Below, in pieces: positions 12,180 to 23,876 of a stretch of DNA of 64,000 nt; positions within the stretch are counted from its first letter, which is position 1, and each line of letters begins with the position of its first letter. Where the stretch lies: the NCBI RefSeq assembly GCF_028769735.1, contig NC_088171.1:73363216-73427215 (forward strand), given 5' to 3'. The notes beneath the pieces were generated by a model. That model was given only the letters and a program-made list of their open reading frames with translations. It was not told the DNA's origin and did not search any database. The DNA is from Zonotrichia leucophrys gambelii (Eukaryota > Chordata > Aves > Passeriformes > Passerellidae). The position numbers and the translations under genes are program-made.

Positions 12180-12262
12180 GAACTTTGTTTGCTTTTGTGA
12201 ACTTTTTGGAAAATATCTGGCTGCCTGAGGAATGCAATCTGATAGATGACAGTTCATGGCAG
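12180..12262 (+). CDS. Candidate coding exon 1 of the visible chain (internal exon, unknown gene)
   Basis: This 83-bp segment follows a long T-rich tract ending in tgcttttag and is followed by the donor CAG|gtacaa. It begins with two bases that complete a codon and ends on a complete codon. It reads TLFAFVNFLENIW, then LPEECNLIDDSSWQ, with no stop. The composition (mixed Leu, Glu, Asp, Asn, Trp and Cys) looks like a soluble helical protein rather than translated AT-rich noise. The next candidate exon starts on a codon boundary, as required. I do not recognise the family. The upstream exon is not visible in the window. Confidence 0.55.
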
Positions 12263-15037
12263 GTACAAAACATTTTACAAAATATCAGATATTTTGATCT
12301 GATCCGGTTTTGTAAAGGAGAAATTTTAGTGGAAGCAAAATGTGTTCCATCTGTCTCAAAGAAAAAATATAGTAGGTAGTAATGCTTAATGTAACATGTT
12401 TCATTCTGCTCACACAGGTGATCATTCTACTATTTTTACCACTGACACTGGTCAGTGGTAGATGCCTATGAGAAGAGGAGAGAGGGCAATTGCATAGTAA
12501 TAGTTTCCCAGGTGCCAGTTGTGCAGATGCAAGCACTTTCTGACTTAAGAACTTCCTGAGGTCATATCCCTGTTGGTGTTTTAATATCATTAGTAACTTT
12601 CTTCTCTCATTGAATGTATCTAATTGTTTGGTTGAAAATCCCAATGGTTTCAAAAGGTTATGGCTCAAAGGCATGGTCAGAGAATTTACATAATAACTAT
12701 ACACACTTGCTTTGTCTGAGTATGTCCTGGATTATTATTAAATATAGATTTAAAACAAAAATAAAAAAGGTGTATACTTTTAACAAAACACCATCTTATT
12801 TGCTCAAAACTATAATCTAGAGCTAACAATCAAAGAGCTGGTGCATAATATGCTATAATTTGAATTTCTTTTACCTGACAAGACTCTTTTGGGAAGGAGA
12901 ACCTTAGTAATTCTTTCCTATAGTCTCAGTGGAATCCAGAGCAAAATGGAAATGGGGACATTTAGCTGGAAGATTTCTGAATACAAAATAAATGGCAAAG
13001 TTTTAAGGGCACAGGCATTTGAATACTATAATCAAAATGTCATTTAATGCAAATTCCAAAAGTAGTATCAACACAGAATTATAAACTTGACAGTGAAGTG
13101 CCTTTCATGAATAAATAGTTAAAGAAAGGTTAGGATATTGCCATCTCTATCATGCTTCTGCTTGCTCTTCAGAGTTCCTGCTATTCCAATTTAGTGTAAA
13201 GTAGGTAGTGTTGTAAACCCCCTTTTTTAGCTACAGGACCAGTTTTCAGTTCTCTGCAGATATTCAAATATGTCATTGTCCTCTTAAAATGAAGAAATAA
13301 CTATCCATTGAAAAACACACCCTCAGAAAACTACACCTAGCCATTAAAAGAATATTCAGTTAAATCCCTAAGTGGGAAGTGAAAGGGATTTTCTTTTTAA
13401 GGTTGATAAAGTCTGTATTTTAAGATTGGAAAAGTTAAGTAGACCTGTCTTAATTTTCTGACAATGTATTCCCTGACAAAGGGCAACATTAAGTTTCATC
13501 TGTGTTGAATTTTCCTCACTGGATAAAAGATAAAAATAAATTAATCATAGAATCATTTAAATTGAAAAAGACCATTAAGATCAGCAAATTCAACCATTAA
13601 CCTAACACTATCAAGTCTACCACTAAACCATGCCCCCAAGTACCACACCTACACATATTTTAAATGTGTCCAGGGATGGTGACTCTACTGCTGCCCTGGT
13701 CAATCTGTTCCAGTGCTTGGCAGTATTTTTGGTGAAGAAATATTTCCTAATATCCAAACTATACCCTGGAAAACATGAGGCCATTTTTTCTTGTCCTACC
13801 AGTTGTTCCTTTGAAGAAGAGATCAATAACCATGTTGCTACACCTCCCTTTCAGGCAGAGAGCAATAAGCTCTCCCCTGAGCCGCCTCTTCTCCAGGCTA
13901 AACACCCCCAGCTCCTTCAATTGCTTCTTTTCAGACTTGTGCTTCAGGCCCTTCACCAGCTCTGTTGCCCTTCTCTGGACTGCCCCCAGAATCTCAGTGT
14001 CTTTCTTGTGGTGAGGGGCCCAGAACTCAACATAGGATTCAAGGTATGACCTCACGAGTGCTGAGTAATGGGGGACAATCACTGTCTTGGTCCTGTGGGC
14101 AAAACTATTTCTGGCTGAAACCAGGATGCCTTTGACTTTCTTGGCCACCTGGACACATGCTGGTTCATGTTCAGCTGGCTGTTGAAAAATGTTTGTATCA
14201 AAAGTTATTTTGATAAATTTGAAAAAAAACCCACAAGCATACACATAAAAATGTTTTATAGCCTGCTATTTGGTGCTGTTTTAAGAGGTTTGAAGCTTCA
14301 TGAAGTGATTGAAGCATTTTTAATAAGTTTGAATAGCTTAAAAATAACTAAATTTTAATATTTACATGCATATACAGCTTTCCATTATCTTGAAGAAAAC
14401 AAATTAAAAAAACCGGAAAAGTGAGATTTTTGTTGTCCATCCTTATGTAAGGGTAGCCTGTTCATGGCTCCTCTGCTTAAATATTACAAACCATGCTTCT
14501 GTTTGAAGGTGGATGTGGTATCTGCAGTTACTGAATGGCATTACATTAATCAGAAGATAGAAAGTTGTATTTTTCCACCAATCACATACATTACTCTGGA
14601 GACACGTTACAGGAAATATGTTTTGACAGTGATGAGACTACAGAATTCTCCTTTATCATAACGCATTCAGCCCGGCCACTCAGTCTTCATCTTACCATAT
14701 TCTTATCTTGTTTTGCCTTTGTTGAACACACTCAACTCCTCAAACATGTAGGTGAATGTGATTTTACTTTCATGCAGCTAGACAGAGCACAGAGGTGCCA
14801 TGCAAGCAGGAAAATGCAGTTTAGATACTCACAGAGCATGTGTGATAAATGGATAAGAGAACCATGAAGTTCTTGATATATGTTTTATGAACTGATGCTC
14901 ATTAAAGCTTGGTCTAAAAAGAAAATGCTGATCTTTCCTCACGCTTTACATACACATTCAAATTAAAATGCTCTGCTAAAGATCTGTCATGAGACAAATT
15001 TATTATTATTGCGTCTTTATTATTTTTTCTTCTCTAG
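12263..15037 (+). other. Putative intron 1
   Basis: This is the sequence between two phase-compatible exon candidates. It contains one antisense CR1 copy (13543-14187). Several open frames here, such as 13759-14244 on the minus strand, are remnants of CR1 ORF2 rather than host genes. The frames at 14464-14867 overlap each other and lack donor sites. Confidence 0.45.
13543..14187 (-). mobile_element. CR1 LINE fragment with intact 3' tail, antisense
   Basis: The left edge (aatcatagaatca) is the reverse complement of the CR1 tail. Moving right, the minus strand reads into the ORF2 C-terminus: the frame 13759-14244 includes the typical YLESYVEFWAPHHKKD and LGVFSLEKRRLRGE blocks. The copy is 5'-truncated just after the region corresponding to RT-downstream sequence. 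A typical dead avian CR1 insertion inside a putative intron. Confidence 0.92.
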
Positions 15038-15114
15038 TTGAATGGTTCAGCTTCTTTAAGAAGTAGTAGTTGCCTGTGCAGCTTATATCAATATCTTCAG
15101 TCTTTAAAAACTAA
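15038..15114 (+). CDS. Candidate coding exon 2 (internal exon, unknown gene)
   Basis: An excellent acceptor (tattttttcttctctag) precedes a 77-bp segment reading LNGSASLRSSSCLC and SLYQYLQSLKT, with two bases (AA) left over. These join the first base of the next candidate exon (G) to make AAG, Lys. The donor used for this join is gtatat at 15115, which is only fair. A stronger-looking donor, gtgaga at 15126, would lengthen the exon by 11 bp and break the frame into exon 3. The serine/cysteine-rich stretch is plausible but short, so support comes mainly from phase agreement with its neighbours. Confidence 0.45.
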
Positions 15115-15205
15115 GTATATCTGTTGTGAGAGAAACTGATAATTCTTACAAAGATTGTCTTTAATACTAATTATTGAAGACAATTTTCATTGTAAAATCA
15201 CCATG

Positions 15206-16680
15206 GAATCATAGTTGCAGAGTCTTAGAATTGTTCAATAACTTAGGTTGAAAAAGGCCATTAGAATTACTGAGGGTAACCATTAATCTAACACAGTCAT
15301 GTCCATCACTAAACCATGTCCCTAAGTGTCACACTTACATACTTTTAAAATTCTTCCAGGGATGATGACTCAAACACTTCCCTGAATAACTTCTTCCAAT
15401 GCTTGACACTACTTTCCAGTGCAGAATTTAGTCCTAACACCCAATCTTAATCTCCTTTTGATACAATTCTGAGTAATTTCCTCTTGTCTTATTACTTGTT
15501 CCTTGGGAGAAGAGACAGACTTCCACCTTCCTACAACCTCCTTTCAGTGATAAGTTCTCCTCTCAGCCTCATTTCACCAGGTTAAATAGTTCCAGTTTCC
15601 TCAGCCACTCCTCATCAGACTTGTGCTACAGACCCTACACCAAGTTTTTTGCTCTTCTCTGGATATGCTACAGTAACTCAGGGTCTTTTTTTGTAGTGAG
15701 GGGTCCAAAACTGGACACAGTATTTGACTTAAGGCCTCACCAGTGCTAAGTACAGAAGGACAATCACTGCCCTAGTCCTGCTGGCTGCATTATTTTTGAT
15801 ACAAAACAGGATGCCATTAGTCTTCTTGAGCCATGCTGGCTCATGTTCAGCCTTCTGTCAGCCATCAAGCCCAGGTCCCTCTCCACCAGGCAGCTTTCCA
15901 GACACTCTTCCCCAAGCCTGTCGTGTTGCATGGAGTTGTTGTGGCCCAAATGCAGGACACAACTTTTTGCCTTGTTCAACCTCATACAATTGGCCTCAAT
16001 CCATGACTCTATTCTGACATCTCTGTAGGGCCTTCCTACCCCCAATACTGCAACCCAACCTAGTGTCAGACTGCCTGAAGGTGCATTCAGTCTCCTCATT
16101 CAGATCATAAACACATTAAATAGGACTGCCCTCAGCACTGATCCCTGGGGAACACCACTTGTGGCCAGGCACCAACAGGATTTAACTCCGTTCACCACAA
16201 CCTCCTGGACGTAACCATCAAGCCAGATTTTCACCCAGTGAAGAACATGCCTGTCCAAGACCCAAGCAGCCAGTTTCTCTGACAGAGGACTATGGGAAAT
16301 AGTGTTAAAAGCTTTATCAAATCCTAGGAAGACAACATCTCAGCCTTTCCCTCCTCCTCTAAGTGGGCCATCCTGTCATAGAAGGGGAACAGTTTAGTCA
16401 AGCAGTATCTGCCCTTGAAAAAGCTGCGCTGGCTGGGCCTGATCCCGTAGTGCCTTGTACATTTCATGTAATGGCACTCAAGATGATCAGATCCATTACT
16501 TCCCCTAGCTCCAAGGTCAGGCTGACAAGGCTGTAGTTCCTTGGATCCTCCTTCTCACTCTTCCTATAGGTGGGCATCACATTTGCTAACTTCCAGATGT
16601 CTGGAACCTCTCCAGTTAGCCAGGGCTGCTGGCGAAGTGACTCAGTGATCACTTTTATCATCTCCCACAGTGATCCCTGT
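15206..16680 (-). mobile_element. CR1 LINE, antisense, long copy retaining degraded reverse-transcriptase sequence
   Basis: From the 3' tail on the left, the minus strand reads the ORF2 C-terminus (15764-16099, with MRLNKAKSCVLHLG and ERDLGLMADRRLNMSQ), then RT sequence. The RT block equivalent to GVPQGS is visible in the complement near 16133-16160. At the right end (16464-16661) are LTGEVPDIWKLANVMP and EDPRNYSLVSLT. The stretch that should hold the catalytic FADD box, near 16060-16085, is mutated and lacks a clear FADD. Multiple frameshifts make it inactive. Confidence 0.92.
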
Positions 16681-16682
16681 CC

Positions 16683-16950
16683 AAGCTGGCCTGTGGGGTT
16701 AACTGAAACTTTAATGACTTTAAATTAGGAGAAGGTAAGTTTAGATTGGCTATTTGGCAGTAATTCTTCACTGTGAGGGTGGTGAGGCTCTGTAACAGGA
16801 TGCCCTGATTAGATGTTAATGCCCCATGCCTGGAGGTGTTCAAGGTTTTGAGCAGCCTGAGCTAGTGGAAGGGGAAAGGATGGGAGCAAGGGTGAACTAT
16901 ATTATCTTTAAGTTCTCTTCCAACACAAACCATTCTATGAGACTGTGAAA
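16683..16950 (+). mobile_element. CR1 LINE 3' end, sense, abutting the antisense CR1
   Basis: The plus strand reads the standard CR1 end: 'gtgagggtggtgaggctctg', 'cctggaggtgttcaaggt', and finally 'caaaccattctatgag'. It begins almost at the base where the antisense CR1 stops, so two CR1 copies lie with their truncated 5' ends together and their 3' tails pointing outward. The short peptide frame on the minus strand here is a shadow. Confidence 0.85.
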
Positions 16951-19900
16951 TTCCACCTAAGTTTGCCTTTGAAATTTTTCTTTTACTAGCAGAGGGTTTT
17001 TAAATAATCTAAACTATTTAAATACTTAGTTACAACAGACATGTACAAGACAATCTTATTTACCAAGCTTACTTTAAAATACCTTCCCTAATAATTTTAG
17101 TTGCTAGCACTTTTCTTGATGCACTTTTCTTGATGTTTGTTCTTTGTTAGTATGTTCTAAAGATGGTATTTTCATCTCTTGAATTTTTCACTTATTATTT
17201 AGAATAGAGTTTTATGTAGAGTTTAAAGAAAAATAGAAAAAATAGTCTGCCTTTAAGCCTGATTTGAAGATAATGGAGTCTCCTGTGAAATTATAGAAGA
17301 TAATATCCTGTGCCCTCTTTGCAGCTAACTCACAGCCTAGATATTGCTGACAGCATTTGCCCAAAGTTATCATATTGCTGATCAGGAGCTTATATAATTG
17401 ATATATCTACTTTTATTCCACTTTTCAAAATGCATGGAGTAGTAGAGAATTTTGTCATGTTCTGCTGGCTAGCTAAAAGGAGTAGATATTTTCTTTTAAA
17501 AATATTGATTCTATAATTACTGATAAAATAGGAGGAATCACTAAAAAAACATTGTCAGTATTTCACCTGAGGACACAATTTAGAAACTTTTAATAAATGG
17601 AGCAGAATTTGAGAAAATATGGTGGCTGTATTTTTTGTTCATATATGCATTTCACAAAAAAAAAGGCTGAAAGGAAGTAATTAATTACAATATGTATGTT
17701 AAGGGTGAATCAGTATCAACCTGTCACTGACTAAGCAAGACTGTTGTACATGAAACACTAGAATTCCACAAAATCAAAGGAATCAAAAAGTGTCTTTGCT
17801 TTATCGTAATGTGGTACATTAACTGGCAAAACCATCACTGAATAATTCAATACTTCTATGCTGAAAAGAAAATAATAATAATTTGCTTGCATTTCTTCGC
17901 TCCAATACCTGACATACAACTACTCCTAATTACCGGTTTCAGTTCTACTTCCATTTTGCTCAGAAAAAAGTGGATGCTCAGAAAATTGTCAGAAGCCATA
18001 TATAAAGACCATGGCAGCACCAGGAGCAGGACGCATTTTCAAGCTCACAAGATGGTTCAAGCTGCATGCAATCAGATTTATTGACCTCAAACTGTCAGAC
18101 AATAAATACAGCACAAACATAAAACACATTCCAGCTAAAAGCCAAGGAGTGTTTAAAATAAATCTGACTGAAATTTTAAACATCAAGTCTGTTTCAATTA
18201 TTAATATCAATTAACAGATTAACTATGCCTTAATTCCAAATGGAACATGCTAAGCCTATCTAGGACGTTTATTCAGATGGGTGTACCTAATTGAATCAGT
18301 ACACCAGCATTGGCACAGATCCAGGCTCCATCTCGGTATGGAATTCAGAGATGGCGAACTGAGTAGGAATGCTTTATGTATTCTGACAAAACTTAATAGC
18401 AGGATTTGAGAATTTGTTCAAAGCTCTGGGTTCTCAACATCTACAACTTAGTGTTGTCAGATCCTGTTTCATTCTTCCAGAGGTCTCTGAATAACAGTAT
18501 CATACATTCCTATTGAGCCACATGTGAAGAAGAGTCACTGAGTCCTTCTAAACCTTCCCTGAGGGACAGAAATATTTTTGCATGAAATATTTAAAAGCTT
18601 GTCAGGATGATGTCTATGGCATTCACATAAAGAGAGAATGCCTGGATTTAGTGGGAAGATTAAGAAAACTGAAGCAAACCCTAAGAATATTTGCCCCATC
18701 TTCACAAGCACATATACAGAATGCAACATGGTCTGCTGGTTGAGAAGCTACCCTGTAGGGGATGTATATGTTCAGATATCCTCAGATGGAAACCATTTTC
18801 CCACATTCTTGGCAAACCCAACAAATAGCAGCGATAAAAAGGAACAAATCCACTTTAGAATACTTGGGAGGAATCTTGATAAGAAATAAAGTATTTTATT
18901 TGTTGTTCATAAACCTGCATAATTTCAGGTGAAGTTTTATGAACTTGATTGGTTTATGCAGAGAATGTAACAAATTTTACTTTCACACAGTCTATTTTTC
19001 AAGAGCAATGACAATAAAATGCAGGTTGATGGAGGCATCTCAAAGTCATTAAACTGTCAGCCCTCTCCAAAAGAAAATTTTTCAAAAGTGTTATTATTAT
19101 TTTTTATGTGCTTATCAGTGAAATAAAACTTGGATTTGATTACAGACAATGTACTTATTGTGAAGTTTTTTCATTGTTTTTCTTTTTCATTTTCAGGATG
19201 AATTTTTACAAGTGTTCTGTTCTTTACTGCTTGATTTAGTGTAAGGTGATTAAATGGAATTAGATCATAACCATAAACTTTTGAGATTTCAGAGCAGTGG
19301 AGTCAGGAACCTTTTGTTTATATTTAGAAATCCTATTATGGAATGCACCACTGACATCATGGCTCAATATGTTTAGATATCAATGACATAAAATGATATC
19401 CCAGGAATGTTCGTGTAGCCAGGTCATGAAATTTGCCATTTGATACAATAGAGGCAGAATTCTTCTAACTAAGTTATTTCAGGAGATTTCCGTAGTATTA
19501 GAACTTGAGCCTTAAATCACAACTGTACTTTGAAATATGCAGCGATATCCACTGTTATGTCGATAATTGGTGACTATTCTGATCTGAGAGCATTACATGC
19601 TTATCTTATATGTGTGCAAAGAATTGCAGGGACAATGTCCATAACAGTAATGACTGAAAAATGCTTTGCTTATATTTATATTTTCAGGCATCCAGGGCTG
19701 TGGGCTTACATAGTATTTTCAAAGGGTTTCTTGCAGGCCACAAACAGAGTAAGAAGTGGTTTAAGAAGTGGTTAATATTTCCTCAAAATTCTGAGTTACT
19801 TAGGGCTTAGAAATTTCATATTCAATTGCCATGGATAATTTAAAATCATAACAAAGTGGACATATTTATAGAAAAGTTATGAAGCAGCAATTGTTTCTCA

Positions 19901-20845
19901 AGCTGTAGTTTTTTAAATCACTGATATGAAAATATGCAATAGCCAGAGAGATAACTGTGCTTATCCTATAATTTTCTAACAAACCCTGTATTTGTGTCTG
20001 AATAATCAATTTGTCCAGTCATTAGTTCCCAGAATGATTGAATGGCAATTGTTATATACCAAAAAAAAAAGGAAAAATAAAAGAATGAAAGGTGTAGCCC
20101 TTTTGATTTGATGCTACTTATTAGGAAGTAAGTGATAGAGTTCACAATCCTTAGGAAGAAAAATGAACAATAAAAAAATAAACTTCCAAAAGGTGGACTT
20201 TAATAAACTCAGAACACTTAGAAACAAATTTAGTGAAATATTAGTTAAGAAGAGACTGCTGAATCCTAAAGAGATAATACTAAGGATGGAAGTGCAGACT
20301 ATCCAATTACAGAGGAAGAACAGGAAGTATATCAAGAGATAAATGATTTAAACCATGAAAAAGATCATGCAGACTATGAAAACTAGGTCAGATAGAAACT
20401 TGGAAAGATAGGACAAGTGGCTCACATAGATACGAACAACACCAGGACCTATATAGCTTAAAAAACAACCAGGAAGTAACATGCGATAATGTTGAGAAAT
20501 AATTCTGCAAGTATATTTAAGGAAAAAGGTAGCCAGTGGTGGAAATGGTCTATCAACAGGGGAAAATTACCATGTCTTTCCATCAGCATTCCCTGAAATA
20601 CTCAACCAAAGGCATAGCTGATGTCACTGACAAGGTCTTACTGCCAAACAGAGAAATAATATGCTGGAGAATATTCAAAAAATATGAATCTGCTAAAATC
20701 TTTTGCCCTGATGTTATGTACTTTAAACAGCTTTAAAAACCAATAAAAGTAATGTCATTTTTTTTCCTTGTTTCTGAAAGTGCATGAAAAATTAATGAAG
20801 TTTCAGAAGAGTAGAAAATGAAAAATATAACAATGTTTTAAAGAG

Positions 20846-21357
20846 TGCTATGGTTTAACCCCCAATGGCAAATAAGCACCACACAGCTGCTCACTCACTT
20901 CCATCTCCTTCCCTACAGTGGGATGGCGGAGACAATCAGAAGAGCACAAGTGAGACTTGTAGGTTGAGTTAAAGGCAGACTAATAGAACAGAAAGAAGGA
21001 ATATAATGATTATAATGATGATAAAAAATTAGAGTATAAAAAACAAGTGATGCACAATGCAATTGCACTCCACTCTCCGGGCAATGCCAGCCTGTTCCAG
21101 AACAGTGGCCTCCAGTCAGCTTTCCCTGAGTTTATATGTCCTTGAGCATGACACCATACAGCATGGAATATCCATTTGGCCAGTTTGGGTCAGCTGTCCT
21201 GGTGTATTCTCTCCCAAATTCTTGTGCCTATCCCACCTTCTAGCTTGCAGGCCATGAGAAGCTGAAAATTCTTTAACTCAGTACAAACACTACTTAGCAA
21301 TAACAAAAAACATCACTGTGTTACCAGCACTATTCTTCTATTAAAGATGAAACACAA
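20846..21357 (-). mobile_element. Avian ERV LTR, antisense (3' LTR or solo LTR)
   Basis: The left part reads 'tggtttaacccccaatggca', 'aataagcaccacacagctgc' and 'cagtgggatggcggagaca'. Further right come 'gcatgacaccatacagcatgg' and 'gccagtttgggtcagctg', then 'catgagaagctgaaaat'. This order is that of a widespread avian ERV LTR read from its U5 end. The U3 end on the right is lost or too diverged to see. Its second partial copy lies 1.1 kb to the right in the same orientation. Confidence 0.8.
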
Positions 21358-22467
21358 GAAATTTGTTATAAGTATTGATTGTATTAGTTTGATAGTTTCT
21401 TTCTCCATGGTGGTCCACTTGTCTGGATGAGTCATAACATCTTTCTTAATGCAGATCACTCAAAAATAAAAATTAGGTGGTTTTGTCTCATTATTGGGTT
21501 ATGTGTGTTTCTTCTGCTCTTCTCATGATGACCCTGCTTCTTTATCCCTCACTAAATGAGCTGCAGTACCTGTCATCTCAGTTGATGTATCTGCAACATT
21601 TGTCATTTTGGTGTCACATCCAGAGACCATCTCCTCCCCTTGAAGGTGCTGAGAAGTGTTGAACAGTGCTTGGGCCTGGGCCAGGCCTGAGCCAGGTCCT
21701 GGCATCTGGCAGGGATTTGTGTTTCTCTGGAATTTCCAGGGTGATTTCATATTTTTCCCCAACTATTTTACTGATTGTTTTTCCAGATTCTGCACTTTTT
21801 CTGGGGCAACCACTCTTCTGCATACTTGTCTATAGTAACCCACGCACCCTGCCGCTCATCCAGCCTCAAGGCAGATCTCTGAATGTGTTATTAAATAGCT
21901 GTTTAACCTTAAACAAGACCTAAACACATTCAGAACAGGTAGCAATAAGAACATGCTAGTTTGAACATCCCAAAAAGAATCAAAATTCTCAAGAGCTATC
22001 ACAATTAGCCTGGAGGAGAAGGAGAGGAAGATGGAAGTGTCTCCTGCATGGATTGCATCTCCAAGGAGAAAAAGAAAAGCTAAAAGATATAATTATTAAT
22101 ATTTTCCAATAGATGGCTCCCAAATTACGGAGATGATGACTATGATGAGTACAACTATCAAATTTGTTTCACGACCAGGAATTCTATAGTATCATTAGAC
22201 AGTGCTAAAGAGTAGAACAACACGATAACCTTAGCCCAGCTCTCATGGATGATAAACAGCGTGATGGGCAACGTATACCTCAAGGAAGATATTACACAAG
22301 GCAAATGAAAGTACAAGCACACCAAATTTGAGAGCAAATAAATCAACGTTGTGACCAGAAAATTTTAAACTAATGAAATAAGAGTCTATAAAAAAATTGT
22401 TATTATGTGTTCTAGTCAGATTTGTTATTATCTCAACCCATCACATCCCACATTGGGCAACAAAACA
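21358..22467 (-). mobile_element. Possible degraded retroviral internal region between two related LTR copies
   Basis: This stretch lies between two same-family, same-orientation LTR pieces, the position expected for internal sequence of a provirus. Minus-strand frames at 21523-21762 and 21614-21823 overlap in different frames, as in a frameshifted coding region, but I cannot assign gag, pol or env. The remainder is broken by stops. No primer-binding site or polypurine tract was identified. It may instead be unrelated DNA between two separate insertions. Confidence 0.35.
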
Positions 22468-22715
22468 ATTACCATGTTTTAACTCCAGCTGACAATTAAG
22501 CACCACAGAGCTGCTTGCTCGCTCCCACCTTCACAGTAGGATGGGGGAGAGAATTGGAAAAGTGAGTAAATTTGTGTGTTGAGAAAAAGACCGTTTAATA
22601 GGACAAAAATGGAGGATAATAATAATAACAGCAATAAATAACAATAGACAAAATATGTGATGCAAAATTTAATTATTTACCACTCACTGACTGATGACCA
22701 AATTATTTGTAAGAC
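22468..22715 (-). mobile_element. Second partial copy of the same ERV LTR, antisense
   Basis: 'ttttaactccagctgacaa', 'ttaagcaccacagagctgc' and 'cagtaggatgggggagaga', followed by 'ccgtttaataggacaaaa' and an AATAATAA-rich stretch, repeat the left half of the copy at 20846 in the same order and orientation. The copy ends near 22715, before the U3 part. It could be the 5' LTR of one old provirus. Confidence 0.75.
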
Positions 22716-23171
22716 TTTAAAAGATAAAAAAGTAACAGCTAATTTGGATTTAATGTTTTATGTGTAGTAGAAGAATCAAAATATACTATACTGTGGCCTT
22801 AGTAAGATGGCTGACACAGTTTCACATATTTTAGTAGTTAAGCTGCACAGGTGTAGTATAGATGAGACTACCAGTGTTACAGTGAAACTGGTCACTAGAT
22901 GGCATTCTTAGAGAAACTGTCAATGGTAGAAGATTTACTTAAAGCTTCTAAGTGGATCGTACTTGAATTCTAGTTTATTCTTCATTCATATCCTGGGTGA
23001 TGGAATAGAAAATATGTTTATTGCATTGTCCTGGTGTAAACTGCAAGAATACTGGGAGTCTGGATTACAATTCAAAATAATTTTAAAAATGGGGGGGGAA
23101 ATTATTTTTAAATGAATGATTCATTTCAATAAAGGCAATTACAGTCTTCTGCTTTTGGATTGTAATTTCAG

Positions 23172-23360
23172 GTACATGAATACAGAGATAGAAGTTCTAC
23201 ATGAGTTGATTAAACAGCAATTCAATATCAAAGGATCTGAGGATAATCCTCAGCAGATCATAAGCCACACATCAATCAGCGTTGTCATGCTGCTGTTAAG
23301 GAGAGAATTGCACATCATGCTGGCATATGTAAATGAAGCACAGCTCACACAAGATGCTAG
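23172..23360 (+). CDS. Candidate coding exon 3 (internal exon, unknown gene); best-supported exon
   Basis: This 189-bp segment is flanked by an acceptor (cttttggattgtaatttcag) and a donor (GCTAG|gtaatt). Only one frame is open. It begins with the third base of a codon and ends two bases into the next, so it is symmetric and could be skipped without a frameshift. It reads YMNTEIEVLHELIKQQF, NIKGSEDNPQQIISHTS, ISVVMLLLRRELHIML and AYVNEAQLTQDA. Leucine spacing and Glu/Lys/Gln content suggest alpha-helical repeats. There is no signal peptide or catalytic motif, and I do not recognise the family. In the chain it joins exon 2 at AA|G and exon 4 at AG|A. Confidence 0.62.
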
Positions 23361-23820
23361 GTAATTTTTCTGCTTTGTTCCTCATACATGAAACCTTAGC
23401 TGGAATAGAGTAACCTCTTCTGAGTAGCCATTAGAACCACCAAGAAAGCTATACACCAACAATTCAAGTAGTTCAGAGAAGAAAAATTAACATAATCAGA
23501 GATGTGGATAGTTTTTATAGAGAAGGGAAATGATGCAATTTGGGATTGGTTGTCTGAAAGAATACCAAAGATTTAGGAATAATTAAATTTCTAAAATACT
23601 AATCGAAAGTGAAAAGTAGTTGGCAGTTCTCTGTGACAGAACTAATAGGACAATACATAATTAATTGGTTTAAATAACATTTTAATTTGTACACTGAAAT
23701 AATAAATATAAAGATATATTAGAATGGGCCAGTTTCAGAGTCTGTGAAGTCTCCACTTTAGGAAGTCTTTCCAAACTGGAAAACATCTTGCACATAATTA
23801 TACTTTATATGCTGAAGCAA

Positions 23821-23876
23821 AGAGGTAGACCAAGGACTTCTGAAATCCCTTCCAGCTCAGTTCTGTAATTCTGTAC
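23821..23876 (+). mobile_element. CR1 3' tail remnant, sense
   Basis: The text 'gaaatcccttccagctcag' followed by 'ttctgtaattctgt' is the terminal 50 bp of a CR1 copy. The 5' side is lost in unrecognisable sequence. Confidence 0.55.

Larger units (their letters stand above)
15115..23171 (+). other. Putative intron 2 (about 8 kb)
   Basis: It holds an outward-facing pair of CR1 fragments (15206-16950), a degraded antisense retroviral element (20846-22715) and otherwise AT-rich unique sequence. Moderately complex stretches at 17880-18090 and 18300-18890 give open frames without matching splice sites. Confidence 0.4.

Noticed and set aside
15764..16661. Minus-strand frames that look like real proteins
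   Set aside because: They are CR1 reverse-transcriptase remnants, not host genes.
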